Shown here piece after piece: positions 26,325 through 35,719 of a stretch of 64,000 bases of DNA. Origin of the DNA: an uncultured Sulfitobacter sp. (GTDB taxonomy: Bacteria > Pseudomonadota > Alphaproteobacteria > Rhodobacterales > Rhodobacteraceae); NCBI GenBank assembly GCA_947502265.1, contig CANMZB010000004.1:160019-224018 (forward strand). Direction: 5' to 3'. How positions within the stretch are numbered: the stretch's first letter is position 1; every line of letters begins with the position of its first letter. The notes under the pieces were generated by a model. That model was given only the letters and a program-made list of their open reading frames with translations, made no database searches and was not told the origin of the DNA. The position numbers and the translations under genes were made by a program.

Positions 26325-27299
26325 TCAGGAGACGAGCGTAAAACTGTCCGCCAGCCATGGGTTGCTTTGATGTAGGGGCTTGATGGCATGCTCGTGGATC
26401 AGGCTGCGCAGCTTATTGTCGACAAGATCGACAAGCGAGCCTGAGCAATCCGATGTCGTGACGATCGCCAACGTGCGCGAAAAGGTCTTTCCCGGAAAGC
26501 GATGCATCCGAAGTTTTGAATGAAATCTCTTGGCGCGCGAAAAATGTAACGGCGTGGTAATAGTCCATCCGGCTCCGGCAGCAACCATGGCCATGAGCGT
26601 CTGGTGGCTGCTGCATTCGAACCTCTTGGGCGCAGAGGCGCCGATGCGGCGCAGTTGCGATTCGATCTGCTGTGCGATCATCAAATTGCTGGAAAATCGC
26701 AGGAACGGTAATTTCGTTCGCCCCTCTACGATCTGCGTCAAAGACCGCTCGTCAACCAGGGGCAGGACTATGACAAACGGATCGCGCAGCAAAGGGAGAT
26801 CACGAAGATCTCGAAAGGTCTCGCGCGGTGTGCTCGTGACGCCCAGATCCAACTGCCGATCACGCAACATCCCGATGATCGAATGGCTGGAATCAGTATG
26901 ATACATGAAATCGCAGACGGGCATTTTTGCAGACAGGAAAACAGCCAGTTCGGGAATGATATCGCTTTCGAAATCCTCTATCGTGCCGATCCTCAGAAAG
27001 CTGGCCTCCGAAATGGTCCCGGCCGAAGCTTCGGCCTTTGCCTTTCGTATAGAAAGAAGCGCGCCCTCAATGTTGCGCAGAAACGTCACACCCTTGGGCG
27101 TCAGCACCATGGGCCTGCGCGCATGATTGAACAGCTCAACGCCCAGATGATCCTCCAGACTGCGAAGGTGGTACGAGACGGTGCTGATCGTCAGACCTGA
27201 TTCTACCGCAGCAGCCTGAAGCGACCCTTTCTGCGCGCAGACCTGAAACAGCTCCAGCCATTTGAGGTTGATGTCCTTTGATATAGTGCGACGCGCCAT
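26325..27299 (-). CDS. LysR-family transcriptional regulator
   Basis: A 324-residue LysR regulator: N-terminal helix-turn-helix (LKWLELFQVCAQKGSLQAAAV, GLTISTVSYHLRSLEDHLG) and a substrate-binding domain from about residue 95. ATG 27297-27299 is preceded by AGGAGG at the right distance, which excludes the upstream in-frame start at 27332. It is divergent from the TauA-like gene and convergent in orientation with the flavoprotein gene downstream. A TATTTC-N9-GAAATA repeat in the divergent region is a candidate binding site. Likely controls methylamine or sulfonate genes here. Confidence 0.88.
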   Translation of the reverse strand: MARRTISKDINLKWLELFQVCAQKGSLQAAAVESGLTISTVSYHLRSLEDHLGVELFNHARRPMVLTPKGVTFLRNIEGALLSIRKAKAEASAGTISEASFLRIGTIEDFESDIIPELAVFLSAKMPVCDFMYHTDSSHSIIGMLRDRQLDLGVTSTPRETFRDLRDLPLLRDPFVIVLPLVDERSLTQIVEGRTKLPFLRFSSNLMIAQQIESQLRRIGASAPKRFECSSHQTLMAMVAAGAGWTITTPLHFSRAKRFHSKLRMHRFPGKTFSRTLAIVTTSDCSGSLVDLVDNKLRSLIHEHAIKPLHQSNPWLADSFTLVS

Positions 27300-27333
27300 C
27301 GGGGCCTCCTGAGCTGAATTTTTTGGCGGCATG

Positions 27334-27354
27334 TATTTCTAAATATACGAAATA
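27334..27354. promoter_or_regulatory. Candidate LysR operator
   Basis: Inverted repeat TATTTC (27334-27339) and GAAATA (27349-27354) with a 9-bp AT-rich spacer, 35 bp upstream of the LysR start. This has the dyad form expected for LysR sites. Functional assignment is inference. Confidence 0.4.
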
Positions 27355-27628
27355 TTACTTTCAATTTATTTCAACTACTAAATTATCGTCGGTCACCCCG
27401 AAAATCCATGGAAGCCTCGGGCGCAGTGAATTGCTGGCGCCCGAATGGTGCCGGAATTTCTTGTAAGCCAACAAGGTGATCCAAAAGCTGCGCGAAGCGC
27501 CATCGGGCAACCGGTCTGCGCGCAGATCAAGGAGGGGCCGGTCGGCCCCTGAGAGCGGAATATGTATGCTCGAATGTTTTTGGGTTTGATGGCATGTAAC
27601 CAAGATCAAATAAGAAGGGATCAAGCAA
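27355..27628. promoter_or_regulatory. Divergent region upstream of the TauA-like gene
   Basis: 274 bases with no reading frame I would defend. It contains a GC-rich stem GGGGCC-GGTC-GGCCCC around 27533-27548. The promoter of the binding-protein gene should lie between it and 27629, where AAGAAGGGA precedes the GTG start. Confidence 0.3.
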
Positions 27629-28630
27629 GTGAAACATGGAACCAAACGGATATCACTCTTGGCGAGTGTCGTTGCTACGTTCGTGGCGCAAGGCGCTGCC
27701 GCACAGGAGCAACTCACGGTCGGTTATTTCCAGGAGTGGCCGATGCCCTTCCAGTACGCCAAGGTGGAAGGAATGTATGACGAAGCTCTCGGCATGAGCG
27801 TCGAGTGGCGCGCCTTTGATACCGGTACGGCGATGAGCGCGGCGATGGCGTCGGGTGACGTGCAGCTGTCGGTCAGCCAGGGCGTACCGCCCTTCGTGGT
27901 CGCGACAAGCGCAGGTCAGGATTTGCAGATCGTGGACATTGCAGTAAGCTATGCCGACAATGAGAACTGCGTTGTGCGCGAACAGCTCGAGATCGACAAG
28001 GACAGCGCGGACGAACTTGCTGGCAAGAAGGTCGCTGTGCCGTTGGGCACTGCCGCGCATTTCAGCTTTATCAAGCAGATGAATCATTTTGGCGTCGACA
28101 TCGGATCAATGCAGGTCGTCAGCATGGCTCCGCCTGAAGGTGCCGCGGCCCTCGCACAGGGGTCGGTTGACATGGCCTGCGGCTGGGGCGGAAGCCTGCG
28201 GCGGATGCTGGAGCACGGCAACAGCCTGCTGACCGGCACAGAAAAAGAGGAACTGGGCATCCTCATCTTCGACGCGACCACCGGCCCCGCGAGCTTCATC
28301 GCAGAAAATTCGGACGTCGTGGCGACGTTTCTCAGCGTCACAGCCGAGGCGAACAAGATGTGGAACAGTGGTGTGAACACCGACACGATGCTACCCGTCA
28401 TCGCCAAGGACGCCGGTATGGATGAAGATGCCGCCGCCGCCACGATGGCGACCTTCACGTTCCCTACAGCCGAAGATCAGCTCGACCAGAAATGGCTTGG
28501 AGGTGGCGTGCAGGACTTCATGAAGGGTGTTGCCGATGTTTTCGTGGAGGCCGGCAGTATCGACGCCGCGAAGGATGATTACACCGGTAACGTCAATACC
28601 GCCCCGCTGGAGCAGGTTGGCGATATGTAA
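27629..28630 (+). CDS. tauA: Taurine-type ABC transporter substrate-binding protein (TauA-like), orphan
   Basis: A 333-residue periplasmic binding protein with a signal peptide (cleavage near AAA-QEQL) and the SsuA/TauA fold: LTVGYFQEWPMPFQYAKVEG, FDTGTAMSAAMASGDVQLSVSQG, AGKKVAVPLGTAAHFSFI and PEGAAALAQGSVDMACGWGG closely follow roseobacter taurine-binding proteins. Starts at GTG 27629. No tauB or tauC genes follow, so it must borrow another transporter's membrane parts or is a leftover from a deletion. Divergent from the LysR gene. The substrate is inferred to be taurine or a similar sulfonate. Confidence 0.85.
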   Translation: MKHGTKRISLLASVVATFVAQGAAAQEQLTVGYFQEWPMPFQYAKVEGMYDEALGMSVEWRAFDTGTAMSAAMASGDVQLSVSQGVPPFVVATSAGQDLQIVDIAVSYADNENCVVREQLEIDKDSADELAGKKVAVPLGTAAHFSFIKQMNHFGVDIGSMQVVSMAPPEGAAALAQGSVDMACGWGGSLRRMLEHGNSLLTGTEKEELGILIFDATTGPASFIAENSDVVATFLSVTAEANKMWNSGVNTDTMLPVIAKDAGMDEDAAAATMATFTFPTAEDQLDQKWLGGGVQDFMKGVADVFVEAGSIDAAKDDYTGNVNTAPLEQVGDM

Positions 28631-28793
28631 GGACATGAACTGCGCGGGCGCGCGAAAATGCGGACCCGCGCGCGTCGAACATTGGTGAATTAGAGTTAAC
28701 TGCGGAAGGCCGCTAGCGTCGCAATCTACTCCGGTTTGGTGCTTGGCTTGACGCTTCGCAACATCAAAAGCGCTACAGAGTTAGATAACTCCG

Positions 28794-30596
28794 TCAGCGA
28801 ACAGTTGCATATGCTTGACATGACGCTGGCGTAGCGGCGGCACGGATCATGCCATCCGGTTCACGCATTGCCGCAGTGATCCGGCCTAAATTATGCGGCG
28901 GGACGATTTCCAGATCATGACCGCGCCGACGTAAATCGGCGAGTGTGGCCTCCGGGAAACCCGATTCAATTACCAAACGTCCGGGTTGGGACGTGCGCGG
29001 GGCGAAACTTGAGGGCGCATGCATATTGTGGAACAACGGTGCGTCAAGTGCTTCCTGAAGCCCCATACCGTGATGAACAACCCGCAGGAAAAAGGGCAAC
29101 TGCCACTGATCCTGTTGATCCCCGCCCGGCGTCCCAAATGAAAAGCGGCGGCCGTCTTTGTGGAGTGCCAAGCTTGGTGTCAGTGTTGTGCGCGGACGCT
29201 GGCCCGGAACCAGTGAGCTGGGCAACCCCGCTGTCAGCCAGAACATCTGAGCGCGCGTTGACAGCGCAAAGCCCAAGCCCGGAATGACCGGAGAGCTTTG
29301 CAGCCAACCACCCGATGGCGTAACCGAGATCGTGTTCCCCCATTTGTCGACAATATCCATATGGCATGTATCGCCTTTACCTGCGACTTCCTGCTCTGCC
29401 AGATGCGCCATGGTCGGTTCATAGACCGCGCCTTTGCCCAACAGGCCCGATAGCACTTGCGCGCAGATATCCAACTGTTCTTCAAAACCTGGCACGGTTC
29501 CGGGGCGAAAATCGAAACTGGCTTTGTCACTGATTTGTGCGCGGCGTGCTGCGGTATAGTCGTCAGACAACAGCGTTTGAATTGGAACATCGCCGTCCAG
29601 CGGATCACCATAATAGGCATCGCGGTCGGCTTGGCCAAGCTTCAGTGCTTCCGTGACCACATGAACAAATTCAGAGCCGAGCGGGTCCATCGCGGCAATA
29701 TCATACCCTTCCAAAATACGCAGCGCCTGGAGGAAGGCTGGCCCCTGCCCCCACGGGCCGGTTTTTGAAACTGTCCAGCCTTCATATTCAACCGTTAGCG
29801 GGGCTTCATAGCTAGATTGCCAGTTTGAAAGATCGCCTGCTGTCATAACCCCGCTGTGCGCTTGGCCGCTTTCGTCCATTACGGGTCCATCGGCGATGAA
29901 ATCGAGGATTTTGTCAGCGACGAACCCGTTGTAAAAAATATCGCGAGCTGCATCAATTTGGCCGGATCGGTCGTCGCTGGCCGCTTCGGCTTCGGCCAAA
30001 AGGCGCGTCCATGTGGCGGCCAGATCAGGATTGCGAAACAGGCTCCATGGATCTGGCGCCCTGCCGTCAGGTAGCCATGTGGCAAATGAGGACGGCCAGT
30101 GTTCGCGGAAATATTCACCCAGCCCTGCAATGGTGCGCGAAACACGCGGCAGGATAGGATGCCCACCATCAGCGTATTCGATTGCAGGCTCCAGAACGTC
30201 GCGCAGCTCAAGCGTCCCGTAGTCGCGTAGCATCAGCATCCAGCCATCAAATGCACCGGGGACAACAACCGACAACAAACCATTGCCGGGCATCAGCTCA
30301 AGACCTTCAGCCCGGCAATGCTCGATGGTTGCCGATTGCGGCACAACACCCTGAGCGCACAGCACGCGGGTCTGATCCGTTTGCGCATGATAGAAAATCG
30401 CCGGGAATTCACCGCCCGGACCGTTCAGGTGCGGTTCGACCACCTGCAAAACAAAACCAGTCGCGACAGCCGCATCAAAAGCGTTCCCCCCCTTGTCCAG
30501 CATCCGCATGCCCGCAGCGGAGGCGAGCCAATGGGTGGAGGTTACGGCGCCGAACTGGCCGCGCAATTCTGGCCGTGTTGTAAATGTATCAGACAT
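28794..30596 (-). CDS. Gamma-glutamyltransferase-family (GGT) Ntn-hydrolase
   Basis: About 600 residues from ATG 30594-30596, which is preceded by CAGGAGC; an in-frame ATG at 30641 is less likely. N-terminal ATGFVLQVVEPHLNGPGGEFP and, around residue 395, the autoprocessing site GKGDTCHMDIVDKWGN with the nucleophilic Thr; SGGWLQSS and the FSFGTPGGDQQDQWQLPFF ending are family-typical. There is no clear signal peptide, so it may act in the cytoplasm. It is the last gene of the peptide-type ABC operon, 61 bp after the ATPase, suggesting that imported gamma-glutamyl compounds such as glutathione are hydrolysed. That pairing is inference. Confidence 0.88.
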   Translation of the reverse strand: MSDTFTTRPELRGQFGAVTSTHWLASAAGMRMLDKGGNAFDAAVATGFVLQVVEPHLNGPGGEFPAIFYHAQTDQTRVLCAQGVVPQSATIEHCRAEGLELMPGNGLLSVVVPGAFDGWMLMLRDYGTLELRDVLEPAIEYADGGHPILPRVSRTIAGLGEYFREHWPSSFATWLPDGRAPDPWSLFRNPDLAATWTRLLAEAEAASDDRSGQIDAARDIFYNGFVADKILDFIADGPVMDESGQAHSGVMTAGDLSNWQSSYEAPLTVEYEGWTVSKTGPWGQGPAFLQALRILEGYDIAAMDPLGSEFVHVVTEALKLGQADRDAYYGDPLDGDVPIQTLLSDDYTAARRAQISDKASFDFRPGTVPGFEEQLDICAQVLSGLLGKGAVYEPTMAHLAEQEVAGKGDTCHMDIVDKWGNTISVTPSGGWLQSSPVIPGLGFALSTRAQMFWLTAGLPSSLVPGQRPRTTLTPSLALHKDGRRFSFGTPGGDQQDQWQLPFFLRVVHHGMGLQEALDAPLFHNMHAPSSFAPRTSQPGRLVIESGFPEATLADLRRRGHDLEIVPPHNLGRITAAMREPDGMIRAAATPASCQAYATVR

Positions 30597-30657
30597 CGCG
30601 AAGCTCCTGCTGTTCCAAAATGAACCTCTGCTCTGTTTCAAGAGCAGAGGAAAGAAC

Positions 30658-32964
30658 TTAAACTACCGGCTCAACCAGCACGCAGGCTGCGGCATGGCCA
30701 TTGCCAAGATCGCGCAGCTTGGGCGAGTCATGTTTGACGAAATCGACAGTCAAGCCCTGTGCATTTTCGCTGATTGTTGCCGCCTCTGCCAGACTTGGAT
30801 GTTTGGCCTGCATTGCCGCAACAAGTGCTGTTCGCGCCGCGTCAACACCTTCGGGCGCGCTGACTTTCAGTTGTAAATCGTTCCGCGTCACATCTCCCAA
30901 GACCTTGGACTGGGCCTCGCCCTGCTTTGCATCGACGATCCCGACATCCGTCAGAGCAGCCTCGACATCGCGGGCTTCCCAGCCACATTGCGGCGTTGCC
31001 ACCGGACAACGCGTGTGAAAACGGCAACCGTTTGGCACGTCGATTGCCGACGGGATTTCGCCAGCGGCTTCTGGTGGCGGCTTCACCACATCCGGGTCCG
31101 GCTCGGGGGAGGCTTCAATCAAAAGTTGCGTATAAGGGTGGCGGCGCTCCTTGATCACGGTTTCAGTCGGGCCAATTTCAACCACCTGCCCCAAATACAG
31201 GATCGCCGTCCGGTCCGTGACGTAGCGAATGGTCGGTAGATCGTGACTGACATAGACGAAACTGATCCCCAGATCGTCACGGAACCGGCGCATCAGGTTC
31301 AAGACACCTGCACGGATTGAAACGTCCAACATCGAGACGGGTTCATCCGCAACAACAAAACGCGGCTCCAAGATTATGGCGCGCGCAATGGCGATACGCT
31401 GGCGCTGACCACCGGACAACTCATGCGGGAACCGTTCCAGATACAGCTCGGCCGGTTTCAGCCCCGCGCGTTCCAATGCTTTTATGACGCGCCGCTTCTG
31501 TTCCTCGCCCTTGGCAATCCCGTGGATCGTCAGGGGTTCGCCGACAATCCGCGCAATGGTGAAGCGCGGGTTGAGCGTTTGGTAAGGGTCTTGGAACACC
31601 ATCTGGGCGCGGCGACGAAATGCCTTGAGTTCAGCACCAGACAGGCCTGAAATGTCCTCGCCCTCTGACCAGATCCGGCCGGATGTCGGTTCTTGCAGTT
31701 TAACGAGAACCTCGGCGGTGGTGGTTTTACCGGACCCTGACTCACCGGCGAGACCAAGGATTTCACCAGCCTCCAGCTTCAGGTTGACGCCATCAACCGC
31801 GTGGACTTTTTTCTCTGGTTCAAACATTCCGCCGGGAACATCAAAGTAGCGCGTCAAATCTTCGACCCGCAAAACCTCTCCGGTGCGCGGAGGCGCATCA
31901 GGGATCAGATCGCCTTCAACTTCTGCACCAAGGCGGCGACCAACTTCTTCCCATGTACTGTTGCGGGCGGCAACTTCGCGGAACTCGACCACTTTTTCAG
32001 GATAATGGCAGGATGCAGAACGATCCGGCCCGACAACATTCAAAGGTGGCACCTCTGTCCGGCACAGGTCGGTGGCAAAGGGGCACCGTTCGGCAAAGCG
32101 GCAGCCCACTGGTGGATTCAACAGGTCGGGCGGTGATCCGGGGATCGAGATCAGCTCTTTCTGCGCCCCCTCAAGGGTCGGGAACGCGTTGGTCAGCCCC
32201 ATCGTGTAGGGGTGGAAAGGCGCACCAAACACCTCGCGCACCGGTCCGGTTTCCATGATCTTGCCACCATACATGACCGCCACGCGGTCACATGTCTGCA
32301 CCACCACAGAAATGTCATGCGTGATGAACAACAGCGACATGCCCCGGTCTTTACGCAGCTTCGCGAGCCGCGACAAAATTTGGGCTTGGGTGACAACGTC
32401 AAGAGCAGTGGTCGGTTCGTCCGCGATAACCAGCTTGGGTTCCAAGGCCATTGCCATGGCAATAACCGCACGCTGTTTCATGCCCCCTGACATCTCATGT
32501 GGATAGGCAGAGAGCCTTGACGGGTCGATCCCCACCGCGCGGAACAAATCGGCGGCGTGCGCCATCGCGTCCGCCTTGCTGATGGTAATATGCGCCTGCA
32601 TCGCTTCAACAATTTGATCGCCGACGCGATACACCGGATCAAGCGCATTCATCGCAGCCTGACTGATCCAGGCGATTTCTTTCCAGCGCACCTTGCGGAT
32701 GTCTTCGCCCTCAAGCGGCGCCAGATCACGCCCGTCAACGTCGATACGGCCCTTGGCAATGGCACCATTCGGCGGAAGGAGTTTCAACATCGCCTTTGCC
32801 GCCGTCGTCTTGCCGCACCCCGACTCTCCGACCAGCCCAAGTGCCTCACCGGGACGAATGAAGAAATCAATCCCGTCGACAGCTTTGACAGGGCCATTTT
32901 CCGTCTCATAGTGGATCGCCAGATCTTCGACGTTTAGCATCGGTTTTATATCACTAGTGGTCAT
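30658..32964 (-). CDS. Fused double ATPase of a peptide/glutathione-type ABC importer (DppD-DppF/GsiA-like)
   Basis: A 768-residue protein with two complete ABC domains. Domain 1: Walker A GESGCGKTT (about 47), signature MSGGMKQR, Walker B VIADEPTTALD. Domain 2: Walker A GESGSGKTT (about 415), signature LSGGQRQR, Walker B VVADEPVSMLD. Each is followed by an oligopeptide-type C-terminal region with Cys clusters (CRFAERCPF, CRFHTRCPV). About 100 extra residues at the end have no motif I know. The same double-ATPase design is found in E. coli GsiA. Start overlaps the stop of the permease gene by 4 bp. Confidence 0.92.
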   Translation of the reverse strand: MTTSDIKPMLNVEDLAIHYETENGPVKAVDGIDFFIRPGEALGLVGESGCGKTTAAKAMLKLLPPNGAIAKGRIDVDGRDLAPLEGEDIRKVRWKEIAWISQAAMNALDPVYRVGDQIVEAMQAHITISKADAMAHAADLFRAVGIDPSRLSAYPHEMSGGMKQRAVIAMAMALEPKLVIADEPTTALDVVTQAQILSRLAKLRKDRGMSLLFITHDISVVVQTCDRVAVMYGGKIMETGPVREVFGAPFHPYTMGLTNAFPTLEGAQKELISIPGSPPDLLNPPVGCRFAERCPFATDLCRTEVPPLNVVGPDRSASCHYPEKVVEFREVAARNSTWEEVGRRLGAEVEGDLIPDAPPRTGEVLRVEDLTRYFDVPGGMFEPEKKVHAVDGVNLKLEAGEILGLAGESGSGKTTTAEVLVKLQEPTSGRIWSEGEDISGLSGAELKAFRRRAQMVFQDPYQTLNPRFTIARIVGEPLTIHGIAKGEEQKRRVIKALERAGLKPAELYLERFPHELSGGQRQRIAIARAIILEPRFVVADEPVSMLDVSIRAGVLNLMRRFRDDLGISFVYVSHDLPTIRYVTDRTAILYLGQVVEIGPTETVIKERRHPYTQLLIEASPEPDPDVVKPPPEAAGEIPSAIDVPNGCRFHTRCPVATPQCGWEARDVEAALTDVGIVDAKQGEAQSKVLGDVTRNDLQLKVSAPEGVDAARTALVAAMQAKHPSLAEAATISENAQGLTVDFVKHDSPKLRDLGNGHAAACVLVEPVV

Positions 32965-34679
32965 TTACGTGCCCTCAACCGCGGGTTTGCGACCAGTTCA
33001 AGCGACCGCGAAATAAAGAAGACTGACAAAACAGTCATCATGATGAAGATACCCGGAGGCAGGTTCCACCACCACGCAGTGCGCCATGCGCCTGACAGGC
33101 GAGCATCGTGCAGAATACCACCCCAAGAGACAGATTGTGGGGGGCCAAGCCCGAGGAAGGACAACGTCGCTTCGGCGATAATTGCCACGCCGACCGTGAT
33201 CGCCAGTTCAAGAAAGACAAGCGGCATGACGTTGGGCAATATGTGCAGATACATGATCCGCAAATCCGATGCACCCGCCACCCGTGCGGCTTTCACGAAC
33301 GGGCGTTCGCGCAACGACAGCACCTGTGCGCGGATCAACCGCGCGGTTGTTCGCCACGTCAGTAACGAGACAGCAAGGATCACAATCCCCAAACTGGGTG
33401 TGAACAGCAGAACAAGGATAAGCGCGAAAGGCTCAAACGGTATGCCATACATGACATCCACCGTACGCATAAGTATGGTATCTGTTTTGCCCCGGTAATA
33501 CCCCGCAACCAGACCAACATTTGTACCGATGATCATCACCAGTGTCGCACCCAAGAATCCGACCAAAAGCGCAATCCGCGAGCCATACATACTGCGGCTG
33601 AACAGATCACGGCCCAGATGATCGGTCCCGAACCAATGCTGGGCAGACGGCGGCGCAAAGCGGATTACAAATTTGTCTGACCCTAGTGCCAAAACACCAT
33701 CATCATTTACCAGAATTGTCCGAAGGTGACGCTCTGATTCAGTGTCGGCCAGAACCCAGTCCTGCTCGGGCGCGCGCTCCATCACGATGCCATTGCGACC
33801 AACGGCAAAGCCTTTGCCTTCGTCATTGATCCAGCCCGCCATGAGCCCCCGGCTGTCAGGGGTTTTGTCAACGGTCCATCGGCCGTCCGCCCCATCGCGC
33901 CGGATCAGAGTGCCGCGTTCACCAATAGCCAAGGCAGTTCCTGAAGGCGAAATATGCAAGTCTTCCAAACCACGGCTGGAGCCGAGCCGAACAAGTTCTA
34001 TCGTCTCGGCAGCGGGAACATAACGCATCGCAACGCCACGCTCCCCCACCACGAGGGCCGAGCCGTCAATATCGAGGGCCACAGCATTGAGTGCCATACC
34101 GCGGTTGAGTGGCGACACCAATGGGGTCAGCGAATTGTCCGTCGTATCAAAGCGCAAGATGGTTTCATCCTCGCCCACGATCAAAGCCGCTGTATCATCA
34201 AGCCATGCGACAGCATTCAATGAAAGTGCCAGGTTGGTTGCAATAACCTCCCAGTCGGAGCCATTGCGCAGCAACAGCGTGCCTTCGGAACCCACAATGA
34301 TTGCAGCACCGGCATCCGTGAGCGCAATGCCGTTAAGATCAGCAGTGACCGGCACATCGGTAAGCTCCCAACGATCTGCTGTGCGTATCCAAAGGCTCCC
34401 CTTACGTCCGACAATCAAATCCTCACCAGAGCGGGAGGCGGTGTCATTCAACGCGACCAGCCCGAGGGACGGTTGGAGGATCCACCCATCGTTTGTCCGC
34501 ATCAAGACGGACCCGTCTTCATCTTCATTGATGGCAAACGGATCTTGAGGTGCGATCAGGGGGGCAAACAGTGCCATGCAAAAAATCAACGTTAACACCA
34601 CAAGCCCAACCACGGCCAAGCGGTCTTGCAACATCAATCGCAGGGGCGCGAAAGCTTCTTTCAGAGCTGGCGAAATCAT
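32961..34679 (-). CDS. DppC-like ABC permease with an inserted seven-repeat beta-propeller-like domain
   Basis: 572 residues, against about 300 for the family. Residues 1-45 give the normal N-terminus with transmembrane helix 1 (about 20-42) ending LIAPQDPF; residues 347-572 give the normal permease core (FGTDHLGRDLFSRSMYGSR, the EAA-type loop VKAARVAGASDLRIMYLHILPN, LSFLGLGPPQSVSWGG). Between them, about 55-345, lie seven repeats of about 40 residues, each with a hydrophobic-(V/I/L)G-(E/S/R)-x-G(T/V)(L/I) core (for example IIVGSEGTLLLR, LVVGERGVAMRY, LAIGERGTLIRR, FAVGRNGIVMER), like Ycf48/BNR-type propeller blades. The insert falls in the first periplasmic loop. Frame is clean and overlaps both neighbours, so it is a real gene product. 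Confidence 0.88.
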   Translation of the reverse strand: MISPALKEAFAPLRLMLQDRLAVVGLVVLTLIFCMALFAPLIAPQDPFAINEDEDGSVLMRTNDGWILQPSLGLVALNDTASRSGEDLIVGRKGSLWIRTADRWELTDVPVTADLNGIALTDAGAAIIVGSEGTLLLRNGSDWEVIATNLALSLNAVAWLDDTAALIVGEDETILRFDTTDNSLTPLVSPLNRGMALNAVALDIDGSALVVGERGVAMRYVPAAETIELVRLGSSRGLEDLHISPSGTALAIGERGTLIRRDGADGRWTVDKTPDSRGLMAGWINDEGKGFAVGRNGIVMERAPEQDWVLADTESERHLRTILVNDDGVLALGSDKFVIRFAPPSAQHWFGTDHLGRDLFSRSMYGSRIALLVGFLGATLVMIIGTNVGLVAGYYRGKTDTILMRTVDVMYGIPFEPFALILVLLFTPSLGIVILAVSLLTWRTTARLIRAQVLSLRERPFVKAARVAGASDLRIMYLHILPNVMPLVFLELAITVGVAIIAEATLSFLGLGPPQSVSWGGILHDARLSGAWRTAWWWNLPPGIFIMMTVLSVFFISRSLELVANPRLRARK

Positions 34680-35653
34680 GACAAACGCACCCTCGGATCA
34701 AGTGTTGAATATAGGATATCAACCAGCAAATTCAGGAAGATAACAAAGGTCGCCATAATAAGGAAACAGGCCTGCGCGAGCGGGAAGTCCGATGTGCGAA
34801 CCGCGTTGAGGATTTCACGACCCAGACCGGGCCATGAAAAGACCACCTCAACCACGACCTGCCCGCCAGCCGCCAAACCAATCGTCACGGCAAGCTGTGT
34901 CACCACCGGCAACAGCGCATTGCGCGCCGCATGACGAAACAGCACGGAGCGTTCCGGCAGACCCTTGGCGCGTGCCATTTCGATAAAATCCTCGCCGTAA
35001 ACTTCGAGCATGGTGTTGCGCATGATCAGCAGCGGCGAACCGAGATAAAACATCGCAACAATCATCGCTGGCAGGATTAGGTGATGCAGAAAATCGAGTG
35101 TCAGGATTTTATCCCAGAAACCCGAAGCCTCGTAAGGCAGGGTTCGCATGCCGGAGGTTGGCAGCCACTCAAGCCAGACACCAAACACCAGAATGGCAAT
35201 CATGCCAGTCCAGAACATCGGCGCAGAACGGAACATCAGGCCAAAGAAAATACCCCATGAATCGGCAGACGTGCCACGACGCCATGACAGCCACGCCCCC
35301 AAGGGCACACCGATACCGTAGGACACGAAAATTGCGGCGAGCATCAGAACCAGCGTGTTACCCAGACGCTCCCAGATGATCTCGGACACAGGCGCGCGGT
35401 AATGGAATGAGGTTCCGAAATCACCCGTGACGGTGTTTTGCAGGAAGATCAGATATTGGTTCCACAGTGGCAGATCCAGACCAAACTGGCGGCGCACATC
35501 GGCCCGTTGTTCGGGGCTTAGCCCTTCGGAAACAAGGACAGCCGTCGGATCAGGCAGACCCAATCGGAACAAGAAAAATAGAAGCGTCGCGATTATGAAC
35601 AGGGCCAGAAGCGCCTGTAGAAAGCGACGGATCAAATAACCGCTATTGCGCAT
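34676..35653 (-). CDS. DppB-like ABC transporter permease
   Basis: A 325-residue inner-membrane permease with the family's N-terminal helix (YLIRRFLQALLALFIIATL), the GDFGTSFHYRAPVSEII segment, and the EAA loop (FIEMARAKGLPERSVLFRHAARNALLP). Six hydrophobic segments, normal length. It pairs with the unusual DppC-like subunit whose gene overlaps its stop. A hairpin separates it from the upstream binding-protein gene. Peptide, nickel and glutathione systems share this fold, so the substrate is not set by this subunit. Confidence 0.92.
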   Translation of the reverse strand: MRNSGYLIRRFLQALLALFIIATLLFFLFRLGLPDPTAVLVSEGLSPEQRADVRRQFGLDLPLWNQYLIFLQNTVTGDFGTSFHYRAPVSEIIWERLGNTLVLMLAAIFVSYGIGVPLGAWLSWRRGTSADSWGIFFGLMFRSAPMFWTGMIAILVFGVWLEWLPTSGMRTLPYEASGFWDKILTLDFLHHLILPAMIVAMFYLGSPLLIMRNTMLEVYGEDFIEMARAKGLPERSVLFRHAARNALLPVVTQLAVTIGLAAGGQVVVEVVFSWPGLGREILNAVRTSDFPLAQACFLIMATFVIFLNLLVDILYSTLDPRVRLS

Positions 35654-35673
35654 CTGGGATCCTTAAAAATAAA

Positions 35674-35701
35674 GCCCCGCCACGACGATCCGTGGCGGGG
35701 C
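35674..35701 (-). terminator. Intercistronic hairpin after the binding-protein gene
   Basis: GCCCCGCCACG and CGTGGCGGGGC form an 11-bp stem with a 6-base loop, followed on the minus strand by a U-rich run (TTTATTTTTA). Such hairpins after binding-protein genes usually stop most transcripts or protect the upstream message, so that the binding protein is made in excess over the membrane parts. Confidence 0.75.
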
Positions 35702-35719
35702 GACGTCGGTCAAAAACGG

